A stretch of 64,000 nt of DNA from Megaleporinus macrocephalus (GCA_021613375.1 CM038702.1:22548349-22612348); one strand, 5' to 3'; positions 1 to 57,173 are shown, numbered from the stretch's first letter. The notes: generated by a model not told the origin, from the letters alone. Program-made: numbers and translations.

Positions 1-1385
1 AAACAGCTTGAAATAAATCTACATAAATATCTATCTACATAAACTTACTTTACTGACAGTACTTATAGTAATACATGAGAGAAACAACATTTTTGGCCTC
101 TCTTGTACTGTTATCATGTTGGAGATACTTGTATGCTGGAGTGTGACAGGTTTCTGAGCTTCCCAAAGTTTTAGCATCATCCCAAACTTTGAACACTCAG
201 ATTCCTCAGACGTCTGTGCCTCTGTGGTAGCCTACTATCAACAATGTGCACTGAATTTTAACAATACCTGTTGTTTTGAATGGTCTTTGCTTATGAAGCG
301 TGCTGCAGCTTAGGCTACTGGTATTGTGGCTTGAAAAAAGCTTCCCAACAGTAGGTAGTGGATGAAATACTAATGTAGCCAGCAAATTTATTCAGCCCTA
401 GCACTCTCAATTTCACAAAACACTAGAGGCAAAGATTCATTAACTGTCTATACTTGTAGTGATGGCAGTTTGGCACAGATGCTGTTTGAAGGTCACAATG
501 ACACCAGCATTCAATTTGTGTCAGCAGCAGAAGCAGGACAGAAAACAGGGGGAGATGAAAGCCTACATATAAGTGTATAAGTGGCAGTGTATCTCACACT
601 CCCCTTATTCACACCGTCTACTGTGGGACCACCTTAAACGGTACTACAGTGTCCATGACCTCTACGTCAGGTGCCTCAGCAAAAATATAATATAATATTA
701 CACAGAGCACAGGGTAATCTGAGGTAGAGCACATTTCAGATAGGACAAGGTGATCTGAGGAGGTGAGAGGAGGGCAGGGGAAGAGTTAGAGAACAGAGGA
801 GTAAATGATAGTATAAAAACCTTCATTCGAGTGTTGTGTTGTGTATTTAATAAGAAATTAAATGAACTGCTTATGAACTGAGCACATTTCTTAGGTTACC
901 GCGTCGTTCTAAGCGTGTAGAGCACACAGTAACGTACAAAGCTCAGACTCAGAGACCCGACTTCAATTATCTGATAAACTGTCAAAATGGCCATGAAGGT
1001 CTTTAGCATCAGGTCAAAATGCAGAAAACAGTTAACAGAATGTGACACGAGTACCTCAGCGGCTAAATACCATATTAAAACTACTCAGTATGTAATATGT
1101 CCAGTTACAGCTATCAATATCAACATTTTCAGGAGTCTTGCTTTTATTTCAGTGTTTTAAAGAAGCCTGCAGGGGCCTTATTCTGTTATAGCAGTTGGCT
1201 GCACATTTATGATGATGTTTAGATCTGGACAGTCCAGCAGCTTTTTTGTTTGAAAAAAAAAGAAAACCCTTCTATTTTCAGCTTTGTGTCAGCAACACAT
1301 CCTTTCATACCTTTAGTATTGATTTGATTTTCTCAGAGATGGTGACAATTTCAGTGGGGTACCAGGTGTTGTTGGTTGTTAGTCC

Positions 1386-2019
<634 letters not shown>

Positions 2020-2152
2020 TATATATGCTTGAAGTATACGTATTACTTTTTTCATGTCTTTTTCCTTTGAGCTTCCTCTTCCTAATGCATCGTTTGAATG
2101 GTGGGAAAAATGGTTAGGAAAAAAGGGGTAAAATTGAAGCACTAGACTCTTA

Positions 2153-10718
<8,566 letters not shown>

Positions 10719-10815
10719 GACTGCAGCTGGAGGAACAGAGCACGCGGTGCATTGTGGGTGGGACTTCCACACGATGATGCTGCTGCTGATGATGATGATG
10801 ATGGTGATGCGAGCG
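10719..10815 (-). promoter_or_regulatory. METAP2 proximal promoter/5'UTR with SBS (ZNF143-type) motif
   Basis: Just upstream of the METAP2 ATG. On the minus strand, bases 10760-10745 read CACCCACAATGCACCG, which fits the classical SBS1/STAF consensus YWCCCAYAATGCAYYG at every position. The flank is GC-rich, followed by a (GAT)n/(GCT)n triplet stretch at 10774-10810. No TATA box was seen. ZNF143 binding is inferred from the motif only. Confidence 0.6.
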
Positions 10816-11152
10816 GGATATTCATGAGCCGGTTACTAGCGCTTAGTCTGCTCTTCTCATCCAGAGCAGATGGATTGTCCATCCGAAATCATAGAGCAGG
10901 TTAACACCTACCATAGTGCCTCATGATGGACGCACTAAATGTACTAATACACAATATTTAAAAAAAATAAAAAAATAAAATAAAATAATAATAATAATAA
11001 TAATTAAATAAATAAATAAATCGCAAGAGCTTTATTGCCGAGTGTTGCAGTTGCAGGCAGTGTCCAGCAGGTGGCATGTTCATCATGTACTGCGCGCTGA
11101 ATTGGAGCAGAAGTGTTGAGTCTTATCTGCAAAAACAAGCGACTGCGCACCT

Positions 11153-11193
11153 GAGTCTACCTGAGTCTACCTGAGTCTACCTGAGTCTACCTG
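11153..11193. repeat. Perfect decamer repeat (CTACCTGAGT)4
   Basis: Four consecutive copies of the 10-bp unit CTACCTGAGT, about 435 bp upstream of the METAP2 start codon. Confidence 0.9.
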
Positions 11194-11240
11194 TTCTATC
11201 AGTATTAGGTTTCTTTATTAGTTAGTCTCAGCATTAAGCG

Positions 11241-11456
11241 AATATCGTCACTGCCCTTAGAAACATAAGCATCTCCAAAATCGCAGCTTTACAGGAGAGA
11301 ACAAAAAGTCCAAAGGAACCAGATTTTTGGTCCAGTTTTTTTAGTCCAATCATCTTGAAATGTGTACACAGTGTAAACGGCAGCTGGCGTGTTCAAATAA
11401 CACTGAAAAATAAAACTAGTCAAAAATGAAGATTTTCTTTGGACAGCGAAGGTGTG
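11241..11456 (+). mobile_element. Family C short inverted-terminus element (copy 1)
   Basis: Diverged copy. It starts ATATCGTCACTGCCC, contains TCTCCAAAATCGCAGCTTTA and ends CTTTGGACAGCGAAGG. It has the same order of segments as 11661-11902, 51950-52130 and 56199-56446. Confidence 0.65.
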
Positions 11457-11660
11457 TGAACTCCTGCTGTCATCAATAAACCGCAACCGGACGAGACTTG
11501 AAGCGACTGGATTTAAAGAGCCCGTAGCATGAACAAACAAATGATCCCCCACACAGACCTCCCCCCAACACCACCCCGCCCAGTCCATACAGTATAGATG
11601 TGGAAATATAAACAGAGACAGAACGGAATATGTTGATTGTCAAGACAACCAACAGATTTG

Positions 11661-11902
11661 TATATCGCCGCTGTCCAATAAAAAACAACAATCTCCAAAA
11701 TTGCAACTTCGCAGGAGAGAACAAAAACATCCTGCACTTTTAATGTAAGTCAATGGTCTAAGCTATTTTGGAGCACTTCAAGTGGTCCATTCACCATGAC
11801 ATTTTCACACAATGAAAACGACCATTGGCATGTTCAAATGACGTAGAAAACTCAAAATCAACAGAAATGAAGAAACCTGTTTTTCATTAGACAACGACGA
11901 TA
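11661..11902 (+). mobile_element. Family C short inverted-terminus element (copy 2)
   Basis: Starts TATATCGCCGCTGTCCAATA and ends with the inverted form ATTAGACAACGACGATA. The interior carries TCTCCAAAATTGCAACTT, CAGGAGAGAACAAAAAC and AATGTAAGTCAATGG. About 240 bp, non-coding, in the same orientation as copy 1 and 205 bp from it. Confidence 0.75.
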
Positions 11903-14900
11903 AATATCCAAATATACAGCCTTCATCAGTTTAGCTCCGTCATTTGCGCTGAAGTTATAAGGACTGTTTCAGTCCAGACTGTTTCTTAAACAGCTGCCAA
12001 TCAGAGCACAGCTCATTTACATATATCAGTCGTGAAGGCACTATTATTATTGTGATAGATGTACAAACAATTGATCGGATAACCCAGAAAAAAAACATTT
12101 GAAGTGGCCTGCAGGGAGGAAAAAAATAATACAAGAAAAACGTAGGATACAATTACTTACATTCATTTTTGAATCCATAAGGTCGCAACTGATTGACCGA
12201 CCACAACAATCAGTTATGATATTAAGCAGAGTAGTTTGTATTGCAATGCTGATAAAACCAGCACAGACCTGCAATTATTTAAATATTAATCGTTTGTCAG
12301 AATTGTTTAGCCTCAAGACTGTCCTTGCAAATGGTTTGCACTGTCCAATGGTGCTCTTGGTCAAACGCTTACCCTGCAGTTCCTATCAATGTCCAGCAGG
12401 TGTCAGCATTTCCTGTCAAAGAAATGATCTCTAAGCCCACTGGTGGTGGGATGTTAATGATGATCCCAGCACTTATAAGGAGATCAGTTTGCCTCTGATG
12501 CTGCTTAACCCATCAGTTCTGGAGCTGCACCATAAAGAAGGAGATGATGATGAAGGTAAATCTTTGGTATTATCCACTTTTCTTATTCTACTTATATAAC
12601 CACAATACACATAAAACACACAGATCAAGTTGAAGACTCGTTTTATTGTTTCACAAATGAAATGGGAGGAGTTTGCTATTCGGAGTGCAGAAAGAAAAAC
12701 TGTAACAACCATTAGAAAAGGCGTAGTTGGTGCCAAGTGAGGACACAGACAACCTCACACACATTCACAGACTCACTCACTCACACGCACTGTCTGTCAT
12801 GGTCACGAAGTCTGATTGGGGAAGTTTAGGATTACACATGGAAAAAGAAATGAAAGCAGCGGGCACAAGACCAACACAGGTTCACAAGAGAAGAACAGAT
12901 GGACGCACGGATGCACATTATGCAAGATTGTCTCCAGAACCTCAATCCCACTATAGGATCCATTGGAAAGACCCCCGAGTGTGCAGGCCCAAATCAGACA
13001 CTCCTTAAGCAGGGAACAGTGTTTAAGGCATGTTTCAGCATTAAGTACTTTAATGAGATTTAACCAAGGTTTATACACAGCTTCCTTGAGTTTCTGAACT
13101 CGAGTACAAGTAATGACTGAGAGGTTGTAACAGAGTGAGCAGTGATTGGATAAGGTAACAGATTTTGCACTGTCTGTAGTGGCTGCACCCAGAAAGGTAA
13201 CATTTTACTTGAACCCTGATACATAACATTAACATAAGCATGTCATAACCATGTCATAAGCTACTGTGAAACATGTCCAGTGATATAATTAGGGATGGGT
13301 GACTCAATACTTCCAATCCTTGCGTTTCTTTCTGAGAGCTATTCCTCAAATGATAACATCAATACTGGTTTTCTTTAAGCCTTAAACTGAATACATCAGT
13401 ATTGTTAAACCAATGGGGAAAACAAAGATGCATATATGTTACAACAAATAAACGAGTAGCAAAGGAATCAGTTTTCCTTTCATCCAATCCCACTGTTTCT
13501 CCTACTCACAATGTTACTGTCCAAGTATTTTACGGTTCACCCTTTTAAAAGCATTAGTCTGGACGGATCTCTTACACTCTGCCTTATGGTTAAATATAGA
13601 GAGAGTGCTGATAGGAACCAGGCATCACAGTGTCGACAACACATATATAGTCATTAATTATTTATTACATTTATTATTGTTAAAAAAAAAACACCAGTGA
13701 ACCTAAACATGTTTTGTGATACATATTTAAATGTTGATAATGGTATCTGTTAATGGGACTGTTTTGCCTTATAACGCTCTATTTGTAGCACTCAACAGCA
13801 AATGAAAGGAAAAGAAGACTGAAGTTAAAAGCTTATCTTCAAACAATCATAAAACAACGGCTCGGCCAGCGTATTCATAACCACTTCATGTAAAAACACT
13901 TTCTCTAAAGTAGTGCATTTCACATCAAACCACTCTGAATGCTGTTGTTTAAATCTTCAACCAGTAATTACGGAGGCATTTAGAAAAACTGGTGGAATTC
14001 CCCTTTAGAACCTGCGGTCGAGCCACCTTTCATCAAAACACAGTTAAACCAGCTAAAAATGGATGCAGAGGAACGTGAGGTGGAGAAGAGCCAGATTTAT
14101 CTTTTCCAGTTCACTGAGAGTTTCAGTTGGCAGAACCAGGATCTGTGAGTAACTGATAGGGATCTGAAACATATTAAGCTCATGTAAGGTTCTCTGAAGC
14201 TATTAGCTGATAGGTTTGCAGCTTGTTTTGTCCTGAAGAGTTAATGCTACTGGTGTAAACAAGCTAAAGTGTTTGGGATGCGGTACTTCATTTGCAGTAA
14301 TGCTAGATTGGAGCTATTTTTCTTTGTGGTGTGGAAATACATTTTCCTCCTATTCAGTTTCTGCATCACAACTGTCAAAATCTAATAAGAATAAAATAAA
14401 ACCATGGATTAACTACAATGATGCACAGGACTTCATGCAACTACCATTAATAGCAACATGAAACTGTTACATTACTAAACAAAATCTATCATGACAGTAT
14501 ATGATATTGGCTATGACATGTTTATGGCATGGATATATCAAGGTTATGAAGCAGTGTTTAAGCGAAAGGCAGGATGACAATAAAACGACATAACAGTAAA
14601 AGAATATGAATGCAAACAAGCAGGGAGATCCCAGAGCAAAAGTTAAGAGCCCTTAACACTATATAGTTATGGATGGTTGCGAAAGGTAGAGCTCTAATTT
14701 TACGGCCATAAACACTACACCCCCTCGCAACCTACCTCTGTAGTTAGCCTGAACCATAATGAACTATGTCATAAATGACATCATCCAGACTGTTTATCCG
14801 TGTGCAGTCCTACTGTTCGGACCATATCATTCCAAGAAATATCACTGTGACGGAAATGGCCTGTATTTATAGAGGTAGTAATATAGTGCTGAAGTTCAGG

Positions 14901-15834
14901 CTGCTGTTAAGACCAGTTTATAACCAGTTAATTAAAGAGAAATTCCACTGATGTTTCAGAATGTCAGTATTATTAAATCACTGAGATGTAAACAAAGTCA
15001 TTCAGAGCGGTTTGTTCTGAAATGCTGGATTTTGGTCAAACTTACTGAGTTGGATTTCTTTATCATGGCAGCAAACTGTAACTGTTTACTATCCAAACTG
15101 GGTTTTTATACATCAGTGTTCCTGCTGGTAAAAAGTAACATATTTCTAATATATTCTAAATATATCATCACATTATTAATATTAAACTACATGTTTTAGA
15201 TCATTGTTCAAGGCAATGTCTTTTCAGGCATCAGATAACAGTTTTAACCATTTTACTGTTAACAAAGCTTGACAATATGCAACTGTCAAAACCAAACAGT
15301 TTGGATGTCTAGTTCCCATCAGCACCACTTTGAACAACAGTGACGGGAGCATTTCACATGAAAACACTCTGTACGTTTTAATTATTCAGATATTTTTAAG
15401 ACAAGAGTGGAATTTCCCTTTAAAATATACATTCACTTTTCCACCATATGATGACCTCTGTGCTGGCCAGTAGCCAGCACAAAGACACAGCTTCACAAAA
15501 TAGAGCTTAACGTTAAGAGATTAAAGTTATTATTACTCCACATGCTGTCCAGCACGAACAACAAAACTCATGAGGACATCTGAGTTTATAAGCTAATTAA
15601 TGTTGTAATACCTAAATACATTATGTTTTATTACAAGCATGTCTGTCCAAGATATTTCCAGCTAGAGGAAAATATTATAATATAAATATTATGAAATACA
15701 TAGAATAGCATTATTAATCATTCACCTTTTTCTAATTTCATTTGTATCTGATAGGACACAATATATTGTTTGTTAATTGCTATTATAATATGGGCCTTTG
15801 CAATGTTGATATGCAGCTATATAGTCTACAGTAG

Positions 15835-16035
15835 TATAGACACTTGTGAGCTAGAGGTTAGGAAACCTGTCTTGTGGTGCCTTTGCACCAATAGGACACA
15901 ACTGAAGTGCCCTTGAGCAAGACACCAAATCCCCAAACGCTCCCTGGACACTGTGGACAGGGTCACCCACCACTCAGGGCAAGTGTGCTCACTGCCACTA
16001 GACCTGAAAGTCAAATTCCGCTGTGTGCAAGAGGG
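15835..16035 (-). mobile_element. Family D interspersed repeat (reverse copy)
   Basis: Read on the minus strand it contains TGCACACAGCGGAATTTGAC and TTGCTCAAGGGCACTTCAG, which also occur in forward copies at 35070-35325 and 58243-58520. This is a common teleost retroposon-like segment; the exact family is not assigned. Confidence 0.7.
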
Positions 16036-17872
16036 AAATAATTCGAAATGAAACCATTTTTAGCTGAGAAGATATTTTTTGTGCAAATGCAAGCTCATTA
16101 CTAAAAGAGCATCATTTGACAAGTTGAATTACTTTCGTGCAGTCTGTTAAATGTTGATTTTTTTTTAAAACTGTGGCATCAACCTCAGAAAAACATAACA
16201 TTATGACACATATTGTTTATGTATCAAGAAAATATCATCAAGTATCATTATATTGACTTTTAGGTACAGTGCCCACCCCTAACATGATCCCAATAAAGTC
16301 GTGCAGTCCTAGATGATGACATACAGACATCCCAGATCACACCACTGGGAACCAAGGAGACATGATAAGGAGACACGAAGGATTATGTTTTTTCTTTCAG
16401 AAGCAAAGTACAGAAGAGCTGCCCAATCCAAAAAAAGTCATTAGGCGAAGCACCTCATAGACCTGGTTTAAAACTCACTCGTGTTTAGCAGGCTGTATTC
16501 GTCACTAGGGGGAGCATTCATGTTGCTTTTCCTGTGTTTTGCAATGTCAAGAAGGAGCAGAATGGATCTCAATGAGTGATATTACAGGCGGAAAGGGTGA
16601 CTGAATGGATAGAGTAAAGAAACTACCACTTACTGCACTTCTTTTTGGAGGCGAAAGATAGAAAAGGTCCAGCAGGTTTTGTTCTTCCTATTCAATCTCA
16701 AGGGAACATTAGCAACATCACAACAAGCAAGTGATGGGACACTAAAGTAAGTATCTTCTCTAGCTACGGTGGTGAGGGGTGCCCGTCATCTACTTCTCAA
16801 AGACGTTCAACAAACTTAATAATAGCAGTGTGGAGGATGGCACATGAGCTGGTGAGCTGAAAACTGCCCTACAGTAACTCCCCATGTGTGATCACCGGGT
16901 ACATCTGTATCCAGTGACACATGCTGAGCGCTAAAGTTGAACATATTCCAACTTAATCTGCAAGCATTCCAAAGCGGGGAGAGGTGCGGGTGGACGGGCC
17001 GCTAACTATGGTGGAATAAACCGTTTCTGTGGAATCTGCCTCCTGCCGTACGAGCGCAGCCTAATGGTACGTGTCCCCTGCATGTGGCGTGGCTCCCTCT
17101 ACTTCCTTCGACAGTGCTTCTTTGCTTGAGGAGCACGTCTTTCTGCAACCTAGAACACGAATGCCCTTGTCAATCAAGAGGTCATTGCCCTCCCCCCAAA
17201 AAATAATCCTCTTCTTAAATAGACTATTCCTGTAAACCTATATCCCCCCACCAATAAATATTTCTGTGAAGTATATCAAAGGGATGTAGTTAAAATATTC
17301 CATTTTTTAATTTTTTGTCTATTTACAACAGCTTCCAACAACACATTCCTGCTGGACTCGGCTTAGAGGTTACGCACTCTAAATTAGCTACAGCATGCAT
17401 CAAAAAAAAGAAGGGTTGTGGTAGCTGGCATGCTCTATATACACTTTCCCATTCCCATTTTCTCCCCACACACACAGCTGCTGCTAACTTCTCGTTCATG
17501 TCGTCCAAAACCACACGCGGCAAGCTGCAGGCCTAGTGGGTCACAGCGCTGCAGAGCTTAGCCAGAGAATGTGTAGCGAAGAGATTCGCCACTTAATAAA
17601 CTCTTCCAGATTAGTCAAACACTAGAGGGCGCTCTTGAGAGAGTCCGAAATGAATGTGATCCCAAGAAGCTTTGGTGCAGAATCATAGTTATATTTTCTA
17701 AACCAGAAGGTCATACAACACTTCAACACTGTCTTTAAGCTCAGTCTACAGGACGTCATAAAAGTGTGCACCTATGATGTCACTGATCCACTTTACTCAG
17801 TCACTGAGCTGAACAGCTTAAATCAGTAGCAGTAATTCTAGAGCCCTACTGCCCAAAACCTGTTTGATGTAG

Positions 17873-18083
17873 TACAGTGGTCATCAACTCCGGTCCAGGA
17901 GATCTACCTTCCTGCAGAGCCTGATTCCAACCACAATCTTCTACACCTTCTTCAGAAGTTCCTGATTGGCTGGATCAGAAACATTAGTGGAAGGTAAGGG
18001 GTGCATGTTAGACGCAGGTTAGAACTGAACCCTGCAGAAACACAGATCTCTAGGAAGAGGGCTGGTGACTGCTGCTGTAGTAA
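17873..18083. mobile_element. Fold-back (MITE-like) repeat
   Basis: The ends are imperfect inverted copies: CAGTGGTCATCAACTCCGGT and GGAGATCTACCTTCCTGCAG at the left, CTGCAGAAACACAGATCTCT and GAGGGCTGGTGACTGCTGCT at the right. About 210 bp, non-coding. It resembles repeats frequent in fish genomes; the superfamily is unknown to me. Confidence 0.6.
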
Positions 18084-18951
18084 CATGGAAAGGTACTCCA
18101 TTCATTTGGATTCACTGAGGACTCGCTCATGAGCGCCCTCTAGCAGCCAGGCGTTTTATATAATAGGAGGAATGGGAAGTGGCCTGGACCCCCTTACATT
18201 TGCTCTGCTTCATTAAAAACAGACCTGATTAGACTCCTCAGCAAAGCCTTCATGAACTCCGTCAGAGTGGTAGACAAGGGAAAGCACAAGTTTGACATGC
18301 CTGGTCCAAGCACAACTCCGTAGGCACTTCATTCTTGTGCATGAACAATGAAAATCTGCCTGATTAGTCAGCCCAGCGTGAGTAATTTGCATAAAGTTGA
18401 AGCCAGCCCAACTTTTTTTCACGCCACACCAAATGATGAATCTGTGTGCCGTGGACACGTACCATGAGACCGGTGCTTCACATCAGCGGCACCGATTCTC
18501 CTTATTTGGCATGATTCTGTAAATATGAGTTACTGTACAAGCTCCATCACGATAACATACACACACTGAGACACGGCGCACACGTTTATGAGGACGGATA
18601 ATGGGCGGTAACAGTACGGACATGAATTACACTACTATGGTGGGTACGCGGGTGTGTGTGTGTGTGTATACATGCTTGCTGACAGCTGTAGGTTTCTGTG
18701 TCTGTATGTGCTAGACTGTACCTGAGGGGCCGTCGGGAGAAAAGTGGGATGGATGGAATTATATGACATTGCAGACAAGCAGACAGACACACACGCACAC
18801 ACAGAGGCACGCAAAGAACATAGAAAACTCACTCATTCACCAGCTGCATCCCATGATGCCCGTGTCCTGAACTCAAGCTCAATAAATAAATCTACAGTAG
18901 ATGGGAATAAATAACCTCTATGTGGTAAAACAGTTCGGACATTGTAGTTCT

Positions 18952-53486
<34,535 letters not shown>

Positions 53487-53975
53487 AGCTCTCCGCCATA
53501 AGCGCCCAAACAATCGCGCATGCCGGGATTGTAGTCGATACGCGTTAACAACTGCGGCTTCGCTTGCGCACAGCGAGCCGGCGCACGAAACTACATTTCC
53601 CACGATGCTTTGCTCGCGCGTGACGTGGCGGGCAAAGCAGCTCGCCCGCGCCTCTAGCGGCGGCTCGGAGAACCTTGGATACGAAGCCCCAAGCGGTGAA
53701 ACCGAGAAGAAGCGTTAGGTGGAGAAAGACTGAATGAAAGCGAAGAGACTGTGTGTTTTTTGTGTGTGTATGTGTGTGTGTGTGTTTTGTTTCTTCTCAT
53801 TTAGGCAAACCGTCCTCGTCCAGATGTCTTTTAGTAGATTTAGTACGTAGTAGCACCTTTTTTTCACCCTCCGTGTGGACTTACAATGGGACATCCTGAG
53901 TTTAAACTTCCAGATCTAAAGGAATTCCCCTGAAAGCGGCTCATTCATGGAGTAACAGGGAGACGTTTGGGGATC
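53487..53975. promoter_or_regulatory. VEZT/FGD6 bidirectional promoter
   Basis: 489 bp between the two start codons, transcribed outward in both directions, CpG-rich, no TATA box seen. Two ZNF143/SBS2-like sites: ACTACAATCCCGGCATGCG on the minus strand (53535-53515) and ACTACATTTCCCACGATGCT continuing TTG on the plus strand (53590-53612). TGACGTGG (53621-53628) is a CRE/ATF- or E-box-like site. Function is inferred from motifs and layout. Transcription starts are not visible. Confidence 0.75.
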
Positions 53976-53985
53976 ATGAGTACAG
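53976..53985 (+). CDS. FGD6: FGD6 coding exon 1 (10 nt)
   Basis: ATGAGTACAG|GTTAGT. A at -3 of the start codon. The single leftover G joins GT of exon 2 to give Gly, in frame. The 5'UTR part of the exon extends upstream, start unknown. ATGGAGTAA at 53947-53955, a two-codon upstream frame, would lie in the leader. Confidence 0.75.
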
Positions 53986-56900
53986 GTTAGTTTCCTGGAG
54001 GAATAACACGAGTTAGCAAAGCGTTATAAAGCAGGTACGTCCGTTTAATGTGTTCGTTTAGGTTGTACCGTTACGACGTGTTGAAGGGACTAACGTTTCA
54101 GCACCGTTGGAGTTGTAACAAAGTTGTAACAACTGCGAGCCGTGATGTTCTCGAGTAGCTAACGTTAGTTTCACAAACACGGGCTTCCACTTCTGTTCGG
54201 GATTGTGTTTTGGGATGAAGTTTAATGTGCGTGAACTTTATAGGACCGGTTATTGAGCATAAACCTGAAGAAAGACGTGGCTGAAGTTAGCTTCTTATTC
54301 GCCTGAGGCGCCAGAATGTAACTGCTACACTATTTAAGGTAAAACGGAGAGTTGTAATAAGAAGCTAACTTCAGAAAGAAAGCGGTTGAGCTTTTCCAGC
54401 AAACTGATAGCGAGTCTGACTTTTGTTATCTTAATCGTGCTTTTCTTTCTATAAACGCCACGGAATCTCGCCCTGTGGGCACAGCTCGGTGGTTTGTGTT
54501 GTTTCTATGGAATGACCTGATGCGATTATTCTTTTGTCTCAAGTTTCACAGTTTATTTTTTAGCTTTTCTCGCTTCACCGAGCACATGCCCGCCCGCCCG
54601 TCTTCGAGAAAGCTTTACATCAGGAATGTGCATCCTTGCGGTTATGATTGCTGTGAATATGCTGATCAGAGAGCGACTGTAAGAAGTCTCATGATTTTTT
54701 TTCCATGGCCCACAGCGGTGAGCTGGGAACTTGGCTATCTCAGCACATCCGCTCGATGACTCGGTCTTCAAGCGTGTTCAGCAGGGCGCTCGAACGTGTG
54801 ATCGTGATTTTTTTTCTTTCTTTCTTTCTAAGCCCCCACACGAAATCACTTGTGACCTCGTTAACCAACTCTGTCGTTCATTTAAAGGGCGCATATGCAC
54901 ACTTTTTCCTGGGTCTTATGTGTCTCCTAAAGTTCGCTTGTGGCGTTTCAGTGTGTTTATGGATCGACAGCTGTGGTCACTGGATTCTTACATTGACGTC
55001 TTTATCACTTTAGAATTAAAGGAGCAATCTGAGAAATGTGACCATCACTATGTCTGCAGTGAATATGCATACTCGCATCCCATGGCAGCCCTGCTGTAGT
55101 CTCTAGGATGGGATTTGCTGGTTTAAAGGCTAGAGACCACCCTTCTGGTGATGTATTTTGAAGGCAGAAGTGGGCTGTATGGCAAAATGTCATTTCATAA
55201 AGCTTCAGGAAGGTATCCATGTAACAAGATATTTGACGATGTGTATTTTTCTGCTTAGTTACAACAGGCAAAGGAAGCCCGCTTAAAAAAAATAATATTA
55301 AAAACTGTCAACTCAATACTCAGCACATTGCAAAGTCCTTCTCAGAAGTTCCTCAATACAACTGAGTCATAAGTCTGACTTGATTTTTGATTAAGACTCT
55401 TTTTTAGGTCGGGAATGAAAGAGATGTGTTGGAAAGGATGATTTTAACTAAAAAGGCAGATTAAAATTTACAGTTTGTTACTGCAACAAAATGAAGAGCA
55501 GGATAGGCTTTTGAGATAACTACTGTTTCTATCCTATTAGAAGCATCACATGTGCTTATATTTGCATTTTTCATGTGTGGATGATTTTTTATCCTCCCCT
55601 TGTTCGCGAGTTGCTGCTGAATAACTGAAATACAGGCAATCATTAGCATCTATCACTGCTTTGCTATTGACACGCCCCCGGAACTTGGGACATCGGGACT
55701 TATAGAGTCTTACTAGAGTCTTCCTCTAGTAAATACGACTTTGTGGCGACATTCTTCTGCACATATATCAAAAATACGAGCGTCTGACGCGACTTCCAGC
55801 AGGCAAGTCTTCTTAATCAAACATGCATTAGGGTTGTTAAGTGGTGATAATATTCACTATATAGAAAAGCATAATGTCATGGTAATGTCATTTATCATGT
55901 GATAACAATAAATACTGCCATATTTCTTGGCTTTACTTGGCAATAAGAGAAGCAGCTACAGCAGCTTTCAGTCAAATGCAAATGGCTAATGCAGAACGAA
56001 GGCTACAGCTTTATTGTTTACACTAGCAGTCAGGAGTTCTTCATAGTAATTGGGGTCTCTAACGTTGGTATGATGTATTAATGTAATGCTCTGTATTGTA
56101 GTGAAAGATGAAAACACAAAACACTTTCCAAATAGTAAATTCTGTCATACCACTGAGGCTGAGAGATGCTGCAGAATACAGAGTAACAAGACAAACAATA
56201 TATCGTCGCTGTCCAATGAAAAACAAGTATCTCCAAAATTGCAACTTTACAGGAGAGACCAAAAACAGACTTTACATTCAATGCAAGTCAGTGGAACCAG
56301 AATGTTTTCCAAGATGCATCTCCATTGGTCCATTCATCATGAAATTTTCACACAATGTAAAAGGCCGCTTGCGTGTTCAAACGATATAGAAACCTTAAAT
56401 TGGACAAAAATGGTGATGCATGTTTTTGATTGGACAGTGACGATATTAAATAGGGGTATAACGATACACAGTGTAATACATAGTAGAGTTTTTCATTGTG
56501 TGATACATTTTTAGATACGTAATTAGAAGCGAAACGCTAACATAACTCCAACATATATTAATCTCTCTCAGCAAACCTCTACAACCGAGTACTGGTGCGA
56601 ATCTATAAGCATCCCTGTAGAGTTTTTGGCTCCTGCCGGCTGATTGAATCGCTGTTGCAGCTTGCATTTTCTTTCACTCTGACATGCGTTAAAGTGTTTC
56701 CCTTTACAGCTGAGGTTTGATATTTGATGTACTAGAGTGAGTCTTGATGTTGGGAAACCAGTATGTTTCCAAACAGGAGATGAATGTGAGGACTGATGTC
56801 ATACAATTTCCATACTAGGGAGTTAATGGTATATTTTGAAACTACAGGCAACGTCAAAACACGCCACCAGAAAAGGATATGGGCCCTTTAACTTTTTTCT

Positions 56901-57137
56901 TCATGCTCAGCCAGTTTTGAGAATCTCTTTCAGAGAAGAAAGGGCGATCGTCTTTATTTTGAAACCAAAGACAGAGGCCTCCCAGGCCAAGTTGCTCTCC
57001 CACGTTTGTCTTGGATTGCTTCCCTCAGAGTATAAACAGGCAAGGCCAAGTAAACTGGGGAATTAAACCAAGCCTATGGATTTTATATACTGTTCTTATT
57101 GTGTGTGTGTGTGTGTGTGTGTGTTTATGTGTATGTA

Positions 57138-57173
<36 letters not shown>

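Larger units (their letters stand above)
10719..18951. other. METAP2-VEZT intergenic region (including VEZT 3'UTR)
   Basis: 8.2 kb between the METAP2 start and the VEZT stop. It holds a tandem pair of family C elements (11241-11902), a reverse-oriented family D repeat (15835-16035), a fold-back repeat (17873-18083) and a decamer repeat at 11153-11193. No AATAAA occurs on the minus strand in the first 1.6 kb after the VEZT stop; the first ATTAAA is at 17311-17306, a weak candidate poly(A) signal. 12000-15800 and 16040-17870 show no convincing gene. Confidence 0.6.

Noticed and set aside
12727..13078. Overlapping frames of about 90 residues as a gene or transposase remnant
   Set aside because: No recognisable motif, no splice context and no repeat match within the window.
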